A stretch of DNA of 64,000 bases from Bremia lactucae (Eukaryota; Oomycota; Peronosporomycetes; Peronosporales; Peronosporaceae). Below, in pieces: positions 53,946-64,000 of this stretch; the first letter of the stretch is position 1; the number at the start of each line of letters is the position of its first letter. Location of the stretch: contig NC_090610.1 of assembly GCF_004359215.1 (NCBI RefSeq), positions 12,676,199-12,740,198 on the forward strand, read 5' to 3'. The notes under the pieces were generated by a model. That model had not been told where the DNA came from. It made no database searches and saw only the letters and a list, made by a program, of their open reading frames with translations. The position numbers were made by a program, and so were the translations under genes.

Positions 53946-54382
53946 TGTAACGGAGTGTATTGTTACATGAAATTAACACTTAAAGGTGTTAATTATTATA
54001 TTAAAAAAGGTAGATAATATTTGGAAAATATTAATTCACGTAGTAATATTTGGAAAGCTTATCCATTATTAGAAATAGGCCATTATATCTACTTGGTCCG
54101 CGGTCCAGTCACCGCTGGTTCACACGAAAAGATAGAGACAGACACGACTTTATTACATGTTTTGTATTAGTTTATAATTAAGTTAAGTATAAATTAGATA
54201 GAAACAGAAGACCTTAATTATATACATACAGTTTACTTTTAACCCTCTTTAAAGCAGCTGTTTTAAGAGAGTCTTCCTCTGCACGTACTAGTGTACGTGA
54301 AGTGACGTGAGGCACCACTCGCACTAAAGAAGTGCGAAGTGGACTTGTACTGAAGCAGTACAAGCGGCAGTGCCCCGTTACA
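53946..54382 (+). repeat. 5' LTR of element 4 (full length)
   Basis: 437 bp from TGTAACGGAGTGTATTGTTACATG to CCCCGTTACA, with terminal inverted repeats. Its 3' part contains three successive short hairpins: CACGTA/TACGTG at 54282-54299, CACTCGCACT/AGTGCGAAGTG at 54316-54341, and CTTGTACTG/CAGTACAAG at 54344-54364. Confidence 0.92.
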
Positions 54383-54384
54383 CC

Positions 54385-54402
54385 TGGTAGCACTTTGTAG
54401 TC
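54385..54402 (+). promoter_or_regulatory. Primer-binding site of element 4
   Basis: TGGTAGCACTTTGTAG, identical to the site of element 1, two bases after the LTR. Confidence 0.6.
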
Positions 54403-54527
54403 CGTCCAAGGCCCACAGTTCTATCATCTAGCATTAACATGTTAGATTATAATGGAAATACGCATCACGTTTTGCGTGATAGCCACTCCTTTCTAAGTGA
54501 CATAGAAAGGAGTGCGGTCGAACAAAT

Positions 54528-55540
54528 GAGTTCGACCTTAGATAATGATGCCATCTTGTCCATGCTGTCCGGTTTGGACAGAGATGCCCTCCATTCAGCC
54601 ATTGCCAGTTTCATACAACATGAACTTGACAAGGCGAAGGAGATGGTAGCCTTGCTTAGTTAGCAAGGCGCTTAACAGGAAAAACTGTTGAGTTTGCAAC
54701 AGGTACAGGACCTTGTACCTGAGATGACGCACATGCGTCGTCCCGAAACCTTAAAAGATTGACATCTCTTAGTATAGGGGGTCGAAAAAGACTCCCTCTT
54801 AAGATGGTTTGTCGAGTTGGACAATGCCATGAGGGCTCGTCACATCGTCGACGAGCAAATGCATGTGGCATTTGCTCCGTCAAATCTGGCAGGTCGTGCT
54901 AAAACTTGGGCATTGGGCCTCAAGTTGCACGACCCATACGTCTTTGGGTCGCTAGAGGCTTTTAATACCCGGCTCAAAAAGACGTTTGAACGGCCTAGGG
55001 CTGAGTTATAAGCTCGCCCTAGTCCGTGTATAAGCTTGATCAGAGCTTCTGAAGCGAAAGCAAGGCAAGCGTGATGTTCACGCTTATGCCCAGCATATAC
55101 GACTCTTAGCAAGTTGAATCACGAACAACCCAGTCCATGAACACACGTTTATTACGGTGTTCATGCAAGGTCTTACGAATGCTACTGTAAAAGATTCACC
55201 TGTTCCGCTTGGAACTGGATACGCTTGAAGAAACAATATTCGTTGCGGAATAGGAGGGCTTGAGCTTGAGACAGGCTCAAGCTCGTTCGTCATCGTATCG
55301 TCCTCCAAGACCACACGAGCTTGGAGGTCCAGAACCTATGGACCTCTTTAATGTCGAAAGCGAGAGACCTCTCTTTTCCAACAATAAGCGATTGGAGAAA
55401 TGCAATCGATGTCAAAGGTTAGGTCACTACGCTCATAAGTGTAGTGCCCCACGCCCAGTACCGAGAGGTACTGAACGTAATTATGGACCGAATGCCAAAA
55501 AGGGCAACGGTCACGGGTCCGACGTTGTTGCTGCGTAGCG
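54528..55540 (+). pseudogene. gag of element 4 (interrupted)
   Basis: The N-terminal block (SMLSGLDRDALHSAIASFIQHELDK) runs to a TAG at 54661. Later frames hold RAKTWALGLKLHDPYVFGSLEAFNTRLKKTFERP, then, near 55390-55450, a correct CX2CX4HX4C zinc knuckle. At least three stops or shifts interrupt it. The sequence served to interpret the worse copies at 8.6-9.7 and 51.7-52.2 kb. Confidence 0.82.
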
Positions 55541-55767
55541 CTTCTGACAATTCTGGAACCTTTTCCATTTTCAAGAGAAATTAGTCTTGTAAAGACTCAG
55601 GTGTAGATTGACTACGAGTGCTACCAGGTGTAGCGGAGCTACCTCGCTCCTAAAGTCAGAGGAAGACTTTCAGATTCAGAGAGTCACATAGTTCTATTGA
55701 ACTAATGGGTTTAACAGCTCAGGCTATAGATCCTCCTAATCCCTCGTTTACCGGTAGATCGCAGCAA

Positions 55768-56690
55768 CGAAGCGGACCGCCAAAACACGGTTGGGGCGCA
55801 ACGCCCTCCCGATCCAGCAACCTCAAGAGAATTTTCAAATATCTTGGCAAAAGTTGCTCAGACACACAATCATTATGTGTCCCTGCACCTGGTGATGAGG
55901 TATCCCTCATCACCTTTAAGTTAAACGTGACAAGTAATTTGTCACTTTGAGCCCTAGTGGACAGTGGGGCGTCGAATAACTTTATTCGTCGCCAGTCGCG
56001 AGAGGGTCGTAGGCTCAAATATGTTGAGCGCGCGACATCCCTCCAACGAGGATGACGGTGCGTCTAGCGACAGGCGAATCGATAACAGTAATGAAACGCG
56101 TAGTGAAACTTTACTACACGTTAAAGACTTCCAGTTTTGATGATGATTTCCTCGTACTGGATTTGGAGGACAAATTTGATGTCATCCTAGGTCTACCTTG
56201 GCTCAGAAAGTATGATTCAAGGATCAGCTGGCAGCATCGATCCGTAAAGATGCCTGCCTCTTGTTCATCAGATGGCCATCTGATGAACGCGGACCGCCAA
56301 AAAACGGTCGGGGTCAGTAGGGGCGCAACGCCCTACTGATCCAGCAACCTCAAGAGAATTTGCAAATCTCTTGACTAAAGTTGCTCCAGACACACAATCA
56401 TTATGTGTCTCTGCACCTGGTGATGAGGTATCCCTCATCACCTTGAAATTAAAAGTGACAAATGATTTGTCACTCAGAGCCCGAGTGGACTGTGGAGCGT
56501 CGAATAACTTTATTCGTCGCCAGTCGCTAGAGGGTCGTAGGCTCAAATATGTTGAGTGCGACATCCCTCCAACGGGGATGACGGTGTGTTTAGCGACAGG
56601 CGCATAGATAACAGTAATGAAATGCGTAGTGAAATTTCACTGCACTTTAAAAGATTTACAGTACGATGACAATTTCATCGTATGGACGAA
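55768..56690 (+). repeat. Tandem duplication of the gag-end/protease segment in element 4
   Basis: The segment starting AGCGGACCGCCAAAA at about 55768 recurs at about 56289 (GCGGACCGCCAAAAAACGG). Both copies continue through CAGCAACCTCAAGAGAA, GACACACAATCATTATGTG and the protease active site. The first copy has ALVDSGASNNF (canonical DSG), the second ARVDCGASNNF. The second copy ends at a deletion joined to the RT upstream region (ATGGACGAAAGTGTCCTCG). Confidence 0.85.
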
Positions 56691-56849
56691 AGTGTCCTCG
56701 ATGTGGAGACTCGGATTGAGAGATATACTACTCAATCATGGGAGTCACTCAGAACAAATCCTTTATATAAGGATTGAATTGAATTCGGAACTGTTTCAGA
56801 AAATGTATTTCCTGAAACAGTTCCTGCGAGTTCCCTAAGGATAAAGGCA

Positions 56850-57620
56850 CTAGACATGAAATCGAGCTCAAACCGGGCTCGAAGTACTGTGTCATGAAGC
56901 AGTGGCCACTGCCTCGTGAACAAGTACTTGCGATCGATAAATTCTTTACCGATCGAGTAAAAGCGGGCCATGTAAGGGAGTTAACCTCCCCACTAGCTCT
57001 CCACAGGAGGGTAGCGGATAGTGCACGCATTCAATAAACTGAATGCTCGGCCACAGGGTGGTGGCGGATAGTGCACCCATTCAATAAACTGAATGCTGCA
57101 ACGGTACCGGCTCAAGCACCGATACCTAGAAAAGACGTAATCATAGATGGTATCTCTAAGAGCACGATCTGTTCGTCTATGGATCTGATGGATGGGTTTA
57201 TCAGATCCTTATGCGTGAACGGGACATCCCGTACACAGCAGTGAGCACTCCCAGCGGGATGCTCTTGAAATGGCTAGTGAACCCAAGGGCTTAGTAACGC
57301 TCCTGCAACATTCTACAGATGCGGAACAAATCTGTTGAGACCGGTGCGAGAATTCGCACCGAGTTATTTTGACAATGTATTCGTCCATAGCCGGGCCATG
57401 GACGGAAAGACGGACGTGGAAGTTCATAAAACTCACGTTTCTCAGGTTCTTACACTTATGCGAAAGCATATGTTGTACGCAAATCTCAAGAAGTGGATAT
57501 TCGCTGCAAGCGAAATACCACTTCTTGGGTGCATCGTCGGTAAACACGGCGTGTGCCCTGATCCCGAAAAGATCAAGGCATTTACCGACTGGCCAGTTCC
57601 AGCCTTTGTCAAGGGACATG
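56850..57620 (+). pseudogene. RT of element 4, catalytic Asp replaced by Asn
   Basis: Fingers and palm are recognisable in several frames (GSKYCVMKQWPLPREQV, NKLNAATVPAQAPIPRKDV, QGLSNAPATF). The YFDD motif reads YFDN (codon 57374-57376 AAT). A small duplication of about 55 bp lies at 57006-57092. The block stops in the thumb at 57620. Confidence 0.82.
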
Positions 57621-57622
57621 CA

Positions 57623-57831
57623 ATTGAAATCTTATCTGTCTCTCCCTCTTTGTTTACGTTTTTCGCTGATTAGTCTGCGGGATAAATAGACATAACGGCT
57701 TATACCTATTTATGGATAAGATTTCCGAGCATTACTATATAAGTTATATTATTTAAATATTATCTACCTTTAGATAATATTTAATTAACAATCTTAAGTG
57801 TTAATTTCATGTAGCAACACACCCTATTACA
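57623..57831 (-). repeat. Inverted LTR fragment
   Basis: Matches the reverse complement of the LTR at 51199 (CGCTGATTAGTCTGCGG..ATAAATAGACATAA.., ending CATGTAGCAACACACCCTATTACA). It is truncated on the left where it meets element 4. Confidence 0.75.
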
Positions 57832-58754
57832 AAGGTGGATTGCTCCTTTAAGCAATGGGAACAGTATGCGACAACAAACAGCCAGGACATACTAAACACA
57901 CCGTGGAACCATCTTACAGCGTCTAACGAGTAAGTTGCGATGGTCTAAATTGCCCGTGCTCAATCAATGGGCGTCAAAAATCAAGGGTGGCCAACAAAAT
58001 AGCGCAGAACCGCAGGAAGCAATAGCAGGAACTCGGTAGGAACGCTTTTTGTTCAATTCAGCAAAGCATTCTCCTTAGAAGCGCACGCGGCTCAAAGCCC
58101 TTTGCGAGCAAGATGCTGGGCTAATTAGTGATTAGAATTTACGTGAGGGGACCGCAGACGAATGGCTAATCATCCAGGGGCTGGCGGAAGGTCATTTGTA
58201 GGCAGGCAGCTGCCACGATTCCTTTAAACAATTTTCACATCGCAGGAACTATTACGTTTGCATAGTACAATTCAGACTCAAGTGGAAGGGGAACTCAGTT
58301 TTAAGCTGAGTGAAAGAATTGTCGTGCAGGCCAGCCGGCAACACACGCTGGCATTGGAAAAAAAATCCTTTTCGCTACCGAAAGCACGAAGGTGAATAGG
58401 CAGGAGTTGTACGACTTGCTTTTGAAAGCACGAAGATGAACAGGCAGGAGCTGTACGACTTTGGCAGAACTAAAGAAAGTTAGTTACAAAATCGTCTCCA
58501 AGTCCGTCCACCTATTCTTTTCGACCGGCAACCGCGATAAAATTATCAGTTTACGTCAGTGCCGTTCACGCGGGCGGTCTCAGGTTAGAAAAAAACATGT
58601 ACCATCGCCAGGGTCAATTTGGGAACGACAAAGGGGAGGTAACTCGTCACGGTCTCACCAAACAATAGGATATGAAATTTGCTTGTAAAACGTTTCCTGT
58701 TTCGTTGACATCGGAAAATCTCGGCTTTCATAAGTAAGCACTGTCCATTGCCGC
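57832..58754. other. Unclassified sequence
   Basis: About 920 bp with two near copies of a GAAAGCACGAAG(A/G)TGAA.AGGCAGGAG(C/T)TGTACGACTT motif at about 58380-58462. No recognised protein. Confidence 0.35.
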
Positions 58755-59378
58755 ATGACCTGGAGGATTTGGATCAATTCACCCCAAATTAAATGTTTAG
58801 AAGTAACATTCGAGGTTGCTGGACGCCCACACTTCTTACGGCACATCGTTGGGTTGAACTGGTTGGGGACGCATCTTACCCTGAAGGGTCCAGTAGTCGG
58901 AAGGCAACCCCAATACTTGAAGTGCGGAAATGTAGGCCATACCATGGCACGATGTGGCTACACTTCTAAACAACTGATAGGAGAGAGGTGTTGAATTGCT
59001 ACAGAACAGGAGATTGTAGCGTTACATGATGTGGAAAAGACGTTTGCCACCATAAAAGAAATGAGGGCAGCCGCGGCTACGCGGCGCCGTATCCACAGGA
59101 AACAGCGGCGATTTATAGCGCACCATTTGTCCATATCTGACGTCAGAGGATCGAACGGTGGAAGGTGCGGTGGTACTCAAATAGCCCACGGTAGCTACCA
59201 CATCCATTCCAGGAAGTCCGGCTTCACAATTACAGAGAGCTCACCCAAGCCTAAACCAAGAACTTTACGGATCACCGATCCGGTGCGGCCTAAGCAGCGT
59301 CGTGTTGCCCGCATGAGTTTGTCAGCGTCTACCGCCTTTCGGACGAAGTCACAATACGACGTGCTTGGTCAGGACTAG
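58755..59378 (+). pseudogene. Degenerate retroelement ORF with CCHC-like remnant
   Basis: 58755-58994 encodes VAGRPHFLRHIVGLNWLG, then THLTLKGPVVGR, then YLKCGNVGHTMARC, which looks like a zinc knuckle that has lost its first Cys. 59031-59378 continues a basic region (AAATRRRIHRKQRR). The layout suggests ORF1 or Gag of a non-LTR or LTR element. Family not established. Confidence 0.4.
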
Positions 59379-61411
59379 CTTCAAGATCGGGCATTCACCG
59401 GTCAGGAGCCGCCAGGGGTCATTAGACCTAAAGAAACCATCACCGAGTCAGCATCAGCCGTAGGAGCCACAGACCCTTCGCTTCCTACCGTAGCGGGGCT
59501 TGTTTAGTTGCGCATCTTCGAAAAAATCCACCGCCAAATCCAGCGGCACCCTAATTGGTCGGTCTCAAGCAAAGGCAACGAGCGAACCTGTTCATCTGAC
59601 ATCGCGGACATACGCATTCGGCGGGTGTCAAAGCTGGACTACAGCATCCGGATCCCGAGTATAGGACAGCTTTTGTATCATACACTTTTAAAACTGGGAA
59701 GATAGGCGACTGTCATCCTAGTAGCTAGTCCATATCTCTAAGTGGCAGAACAACTGCAGGTACCGACTCAGCTAACGCTTCGGAAAGGTCCGGGAGTGCT
59801 CAACAACTATATCGAAAAATCTGTCAGTCCAGGTGTAGTGCTCGGGCACCATCGGGCACATTTAGATCATCCGGCCCAGGTCGGGCTTCATTAAGCCGAC
59901 AACGGATTCCATTGGACCATCGGTAGCATGCGAGGTGCTCCAGTAACCGTTCAGCAGGAGCATATGAGCATTCAACAGCGGACACGAAACACTGCACCTG
60001 TGTTTACCGCGCATCCGTAGCTTCTATGGCTTTCCTTGGAGACTTAAGCTCTTCATCAACAACATGACGCAGACGTAGCTCTGCAACGTTAAGCATTGCA
60101 TCCGGCAAAACGACGACTAAAACAATCAGGCGCTAACGGCTAATAGCAATAGGCTACAACACCGGGATGGCGCTCCGGATGATAATCACTTCCGGATGTC
60201 ACAGTCACCGGCACAGCTTTGGACACATAAACATACTCTCACGGAATATCAAGTCTGGGTATGTAACAGAATAGCAACCCATCAAGCGAATTTGTACTAT
60301 CTGGGAAGGAGACGGATTCGACTTGCAAGAGGCATTTGGCCTGCACCGGGTCCACGAAGGACTCGTGCACATTGGGACTGCAAAGGTGCGCGCAAGTGTT
60401 AGACGTACATCATAGTAGACTAGATCGAAGTGTCTCCTGCGCAAGTGCTTCAGTATAAGCAGGCAGCGCTATCGCGATCGGCGCCGGAACTACCTTCGAA
60501 CCTGCGGGTAGATATCGAGCACCTGTTCCCGGATTCAGCCGACGAAGTCGGTAAGGCCTGGACAAAAACTATTATGATGGATTGCGTGCTCTGTGTCCCT
60601 TACATCGTTATGGATACAGCGAAAACAGAGCGTTTACAATAGATACGTGCATCATCAGAACAAGAGCTAGCAGAAGTCCGTTTTAAGTGCTCCAACAGCA
60701 ACTCCGTATGGTCGCTATCAAGGAATAGCGGAACGATTATGTTATGGCAAATGTCATCAATCTACGCCAAGCAGCCGAACTGTTTCAGGTATCAATTCCA
60801 TCCCAGCAACCGGTACGACACAGCCATGTCAGCGACAGGAGACGACTCCTGGCTTATTGCAGTGGCTGAGGAATTTTCAGAAATCTTGTACACCATAATG
60901 GTAAATAAACAGTCTGATTATCATCATCTCGTCCGAGGAAACTCCTTCAAGCATGCGTAATCTCAAAATGTTGACCAAAAAGCAGATATTTCTATCCGGT
61001 CGGGCTACGGTGTGTGTTAGTCCGTCTAAGATCTTGTGGACCTGATGCAATAAGCTCACCATCATCTTCCTAACGAGTTTGGAGTTTGTCACAAAGTGTA
61101 CTCCAATAAAAGCGAGACTCAGTTAAAGGTTGATCTAGCGGCTTGATGTTAAAGAGAAAGCCAGAAGCAAAGTTGATTGGCATATACATCCTTCTCTAAT
61201 CTCCGATGTAACGCTTATTCGGGGGGGGGGGCTTTGGTTATTGCAATCGTCTCTAAGCCTTTTGCCGCTGCACTAGGTGGCACCCCAAATCATTGTAAGT
61301 TTCTCACCACTGCGTTTAAGACTGTCTGTTAATGTGCGTCAACAAATCCTCACCCGCTTGTGCGAGTGGTTACCAGCTACAAGCAAACGACGTTAGTCAC
61401 CGCACACGTTG
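59379..61411. other. Unclassified, probably decayed element
   Basis: About 2 kb with short plus-strand frames (for example 60430-60642, MSPAQVLQYKQAALSRSAPELPSNL) but no identifiable domain. GC is higher than in the surrounding LTR sequences, consistent with a decayed element continuing from 58.7 kb. Confidence 0.3.
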
Positions 61412-61472
61412 TAGACTTACTGGCTACTTGCGCTCACAGTGTTGCTGTGAGCGCAAGTAGCCAGCAAGTCTA
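61412..61472. repeat. 28-bp near-perfect hairpin
   Basis: Arms 61412-61439 and 61445-61472 pair over 28 positions with a single mismatch around the loop TGTTG. A third partial copy (GGCTACTTGCAGCTCA) lies at about 61524-61540. Confidence 0.9.
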
Positions 61473-61929
61473 TCATCAGCAAAGGAGATGTCTATGATTT
61501 TTTAGCACAGGGCCGAGACATGGGCTACTTGCAGCTCATAGACCCTATTTTTTGCATAAGAAAAAGATGCGAAGCATCGCAATATTGGTTACACGATTGC
61601 TAAAGGGTCGGTGCTGAAACATTATGGAAGAGTGTCGAGCTCAAAAATGTCCATTTCTTTGTTCACTTCCGGGCACCAAAATTAATTGCGAACGCTTCCA
61701 AGCGATCGTTGTTACGTAGACGCAACGTCGTTCGAGTATTGATATGCAGCAGCAGCAAGGTTGCGCTGAGATAAATAAGAGAAAGAAGTCTTATAAAGTG
61801 TATACGCTTGTGCACTAGTTGAAACTTGGTACTACGAACCACTGAGTCCCTTTAACTCGAACCCATTTAGCTCTACGAGCTTGTATGACTCCTTGAATTT
61901 TATGCATATATTCTATAACAAAGAGACAC
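61473..61929. other. Unclassified sequence
   Basis: About 450 bp without a coding frame or recognised repeat beyond the partial hairpin copy. Confidence 0.3.
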
Positions 61930-62217
61930 ATTGCGGGTAACAAGCTGTCTCGTCACATAAATATTATTACATATACGAGAAATAATAAAGAAGAATACCG
62001 ATTATTATCGTTACTCTTTCTAATTACAAAATCACCACACATGGTAATATTGTGGTGGGAATATGACAATTCTGCTCATTAAATTTAGTTGCTTAAAACT
62101 CTTAGCAAGTTGAACTCTTCCTCTGCATGTCGAGAACTTGAAGTATACTATCTCCGACGATAATATTCTTTATTATACTCTTTTGGGTAACACATTATTT
62201 AAAGGACTACCCCGTTA
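61930..62217 (-). repeat. LTR-like sequence related to 29.64-29.82 kb
   Basis: On the minus strand it begins near 62217 with ATAACGGGGTAGTCCTTTAAATAATGTGTTACCC and holds the A/T-rich AATAAAGAATATTATCG stretch, resembling the third-family LTR start. The other boundary is approximate. Confidence 0.4.
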
Positions 62218-63191
62218 TCTACAGAGCTTCATATATCGTCAACAAGGAGTTGTCCAGGAGGCCAAGCCTTAGATAGGCACGAGTCGCTTTAATGTGAAAG
62301 GGGGATTAATTTTATATAATTTCAATTGGACACCTTATTATAACTATACTTGTCCCTCCCACTATATGTTAATCTGAAACTTATATCTGAAACGTGCCTT
62401 ACAGCATAGATTAATATAAAACATATTGTTAAGGAGAACATATTATCCCTTGGTGTGCACAGGCTTTATTACCAGTGAGTGATCCGATTTGGTGTTGGTG
62501 GAGCTCAACTCGTTGACCTTAGGTCATTAGATACAATTCTAATGATTGAGCCAATATTTGAAGGACGTCTGGGCATCAAGCTTGATGTTTTTCGACTTAG
62601 GTGAAGATTCCTGAAGTAGCAACTTTCGGGCTTCCGTTTTTCTATTGTTAACTGGTGCTAGGCATAAGAAAATATATCGAATTTGTTGAATCGGGTCGTT
62701 AAAAGATTTATGGGGGTCAACGCAGAGTCGCAATCGATCGCGTCGATGTCCATTATTTTCTTAAGGGTGAGAATCCTGACATGGAACTCGGACTGTCTAC
62801 ATTGAAGATTCAAGCAGCCTACAAATGGTACAGCTGACCAGCAGAGTTTCGATAAGAGTCTAGTAACTGAAGCTGAAAATAAATTGAATTTAACACACAC
62901 TACCTAAACTAGTTGAATTAAGTGTCAAAGACGTAAGATTTGAAGTCTGCTGTCGGTCAGCTCCAAGCACATCTTCATATCCTCATTGTTTTCGCGCAAT
63001 AAGGTCGCTTGAGCTTCCATAAGACACGGAGGTGTTCAACGGTGCGCGGACACGGAAGCCGCGTTTAAAAATCGTCCCACACAAATGCAAAATTCGAATT
63101 GTGCTCTGATGATTTAACCCTGGAATTTTGCAGCAAGTGAAGCGTGAGCAGCTGTGTGATCGACTGCCTTGCTGTTAATCCCATCCCTATG
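62218..63191. other. Unclassified sequence
   Basis: About 970 bp, AT-rich, no supportable gene. It ends where family 1 pol sequence begins. Confidence 0.3.
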
Positions 63192-64000
63192 ATCTATTCG
63201 TCGCCAGTTACTAGAGGGTCGTAGGCTCAAATATGTTGAGCGCGACATCCCTCCAACGAGGATGACGGTGCGTCTAGCGACAGGCGCACCGATAACAGTA
63301 ATGAAATGCGTAGTGAAATTCCACTACACGTTAAAACTGTACGATGATGATTTCATCGTACTGGAGTTGGATGACAAATTTGATGTCATCCTAGGTTTAC
63401 CTTGGCTCCGAAAATATTAGCCAAGGATCAGCTGGCAGCATTGATCCGTAAAGATGCCTGCCACTTGTTCATCAGATGGCCATCTGATGGACGTCTTGGA
63501 GCGTCTACAAGCGTGTGGATGTACTACGAGTGAGTGCGATGGTCTCGCTTGTGGTACGGTCGTTAGTACAACTGCACAATATCACAGTGTGATTAGTAAT
63601 CACCCTGTGGAGTCAGCTGCCGGTGGTTGTGCGAATGCACAGGCAGCGCCGAAGGTCCACCACTCGAAGCAGCCGAGTGGATTGAGACATGAATGTGCGC
63701 CTAGCGGGCGACATTCAAGGAGTATACCGGTTGCCCCAAAGGGACAGCACGATGATCCTAGGTCGAGTAGAGAGTCGGCCGTAGAGGACCCAACTGTGAT
63801 AGCGCAATCACACTCGGAAGACGTTGACGGAGTAAGGCCCCACGTACTTGAGGAGAAATCTCCTCAAATAGTTAATGTTGAAGTGACTAAACTTCAAGTT
63901 CCCGAGGGATTAATCCCTCGGCAGCCTCTGAATAAATCCCAGGAAGAAACCGAGACATTAAATGTCTTGGTTAATAACGGTTCAAGAGTAGGCGCTTATA
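63192..64000 (+). mobile_element. Ty3/gypsy element 5, protease and linker (runs off the window)
   Basis: Matches the family from just after the protease active site (the SRQLLEGRRLKYVERDIPP region) through VILGLPWLRKY and the long His/Ser-rich protease-RT linker. Stops are few (TAG after LRKY). The active-site DSG/DCG itself lies left of the breakpoint and is absent. The 3' part continues beyond 64000. Confidence 0.85.

Larger units (their letters stand above)
53946..57620 (+). mobile_element. Ty3/gypsy element 4 (5' part, ends at an inverted LTR)
   Basis: LTR 53946-54382, PBS 54385, gag 54528-55540, duplicated protease (55880-56290 and 56400-56690), RT 56850-57620. It ends abruptly at an inverted LTR piece (57623-57831) and lacks RNase H, integrase and 3' LTR. 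It is the same family as elements 1 and 3, and keeps the best gag zinc knuckle (CNRCQRLGHYAHKC). Confidence 0.88.

Noticed and set aside
1..64000. CRISPR arrays, bacterial operons or RXLR/Crinkler effector genes
   Set aside because: No regularly spaced short repeats of CRISPR type, no bacterial gene organisation, and no secreted ORF with an RXLR or LFLAK motif was found.

Overview
The window looks like a chromosome segment from an oomycete, probably a downy mildew or other Peronosporaceae. The evidence is intron-poor host genes with short introns (62-81 bp), eukaryotic nuclear proteins (FANCM-type helicase, coilin, LSH/DDM1 remodeller, TTI2, LLPH), an ATP-type PEP carboxykinase, and large amounts of decayed Ty3/gypsy chromovirus and Ty1/copia sequence. 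The species cannot be fixed from sequence reading alone. Two runs of N (44967-45296 and 52202-52301) mark a scaffolded draft assembly.

Layout. 1-7785: a very long FANCM-like helicase gene that also carries a RanBP2 zinc finger and a PHD/extended-PHD module, then a tRNA pseudouridine synthase. 8092-15784: Ty3/gypsy element 1 with both LTRs, PBS, gag, protease, RT, RNase H, integrase and chromodomain, all broken. 16175-16630: a solo LTR with a 5-bp target duplication. 17051-18940: a five-exon minus-strand gene (my splice model) with two RFTI motifs and a coiled-coil tail. 19.5-31.6 kb: a graveyard of retroelement pieces from several families (copia gag and integrase, at least three Ty3/gypsy families) plus a degenerate tRNA. 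31837-34059: an LSH/DDM1 SNF2 remodeller. 35290-36994: coilin, frameshifted. 37377-43280: Ty3/gypsy element 3. 44174-46205: PEP carboxykinase, interrupted by a gap with duplicated edges. 46427-47851: TTI2-like. 48482-48918: LLPH-like (two exons). 49570-50295: HAD phosphatase. 51199-52201: truncated element carrying a WD40 gene fragment. 52302-53412: LisH-cystathionine beta-lyase fusion, cut by the gap. 53719-53848: orphan terminal exon beside element 4 (53946-57620). 58-63 kb: degenerate sequence. 63192-64000: start of another pol fragment.

The host genes do not form a pathway, although several act in genome maintenance or nuclear RNA biology (FANCM, TTI2, LSH/DDM1, coilin, LLPH). The most unusual observation is inside the retroelements. 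Two different Ty3/gypsy families carry an antisense ORF between the sense chromodomain and the 3' LTR, and the two copies in the main family align along about 159 codons. A second antisense frame, coiled-coil in character, lies opposite the integrase-chromodomain linker. Other points of note are the FANCM-PHD fusion, the LisH-CBL fusion and the captured WD40 fragment.
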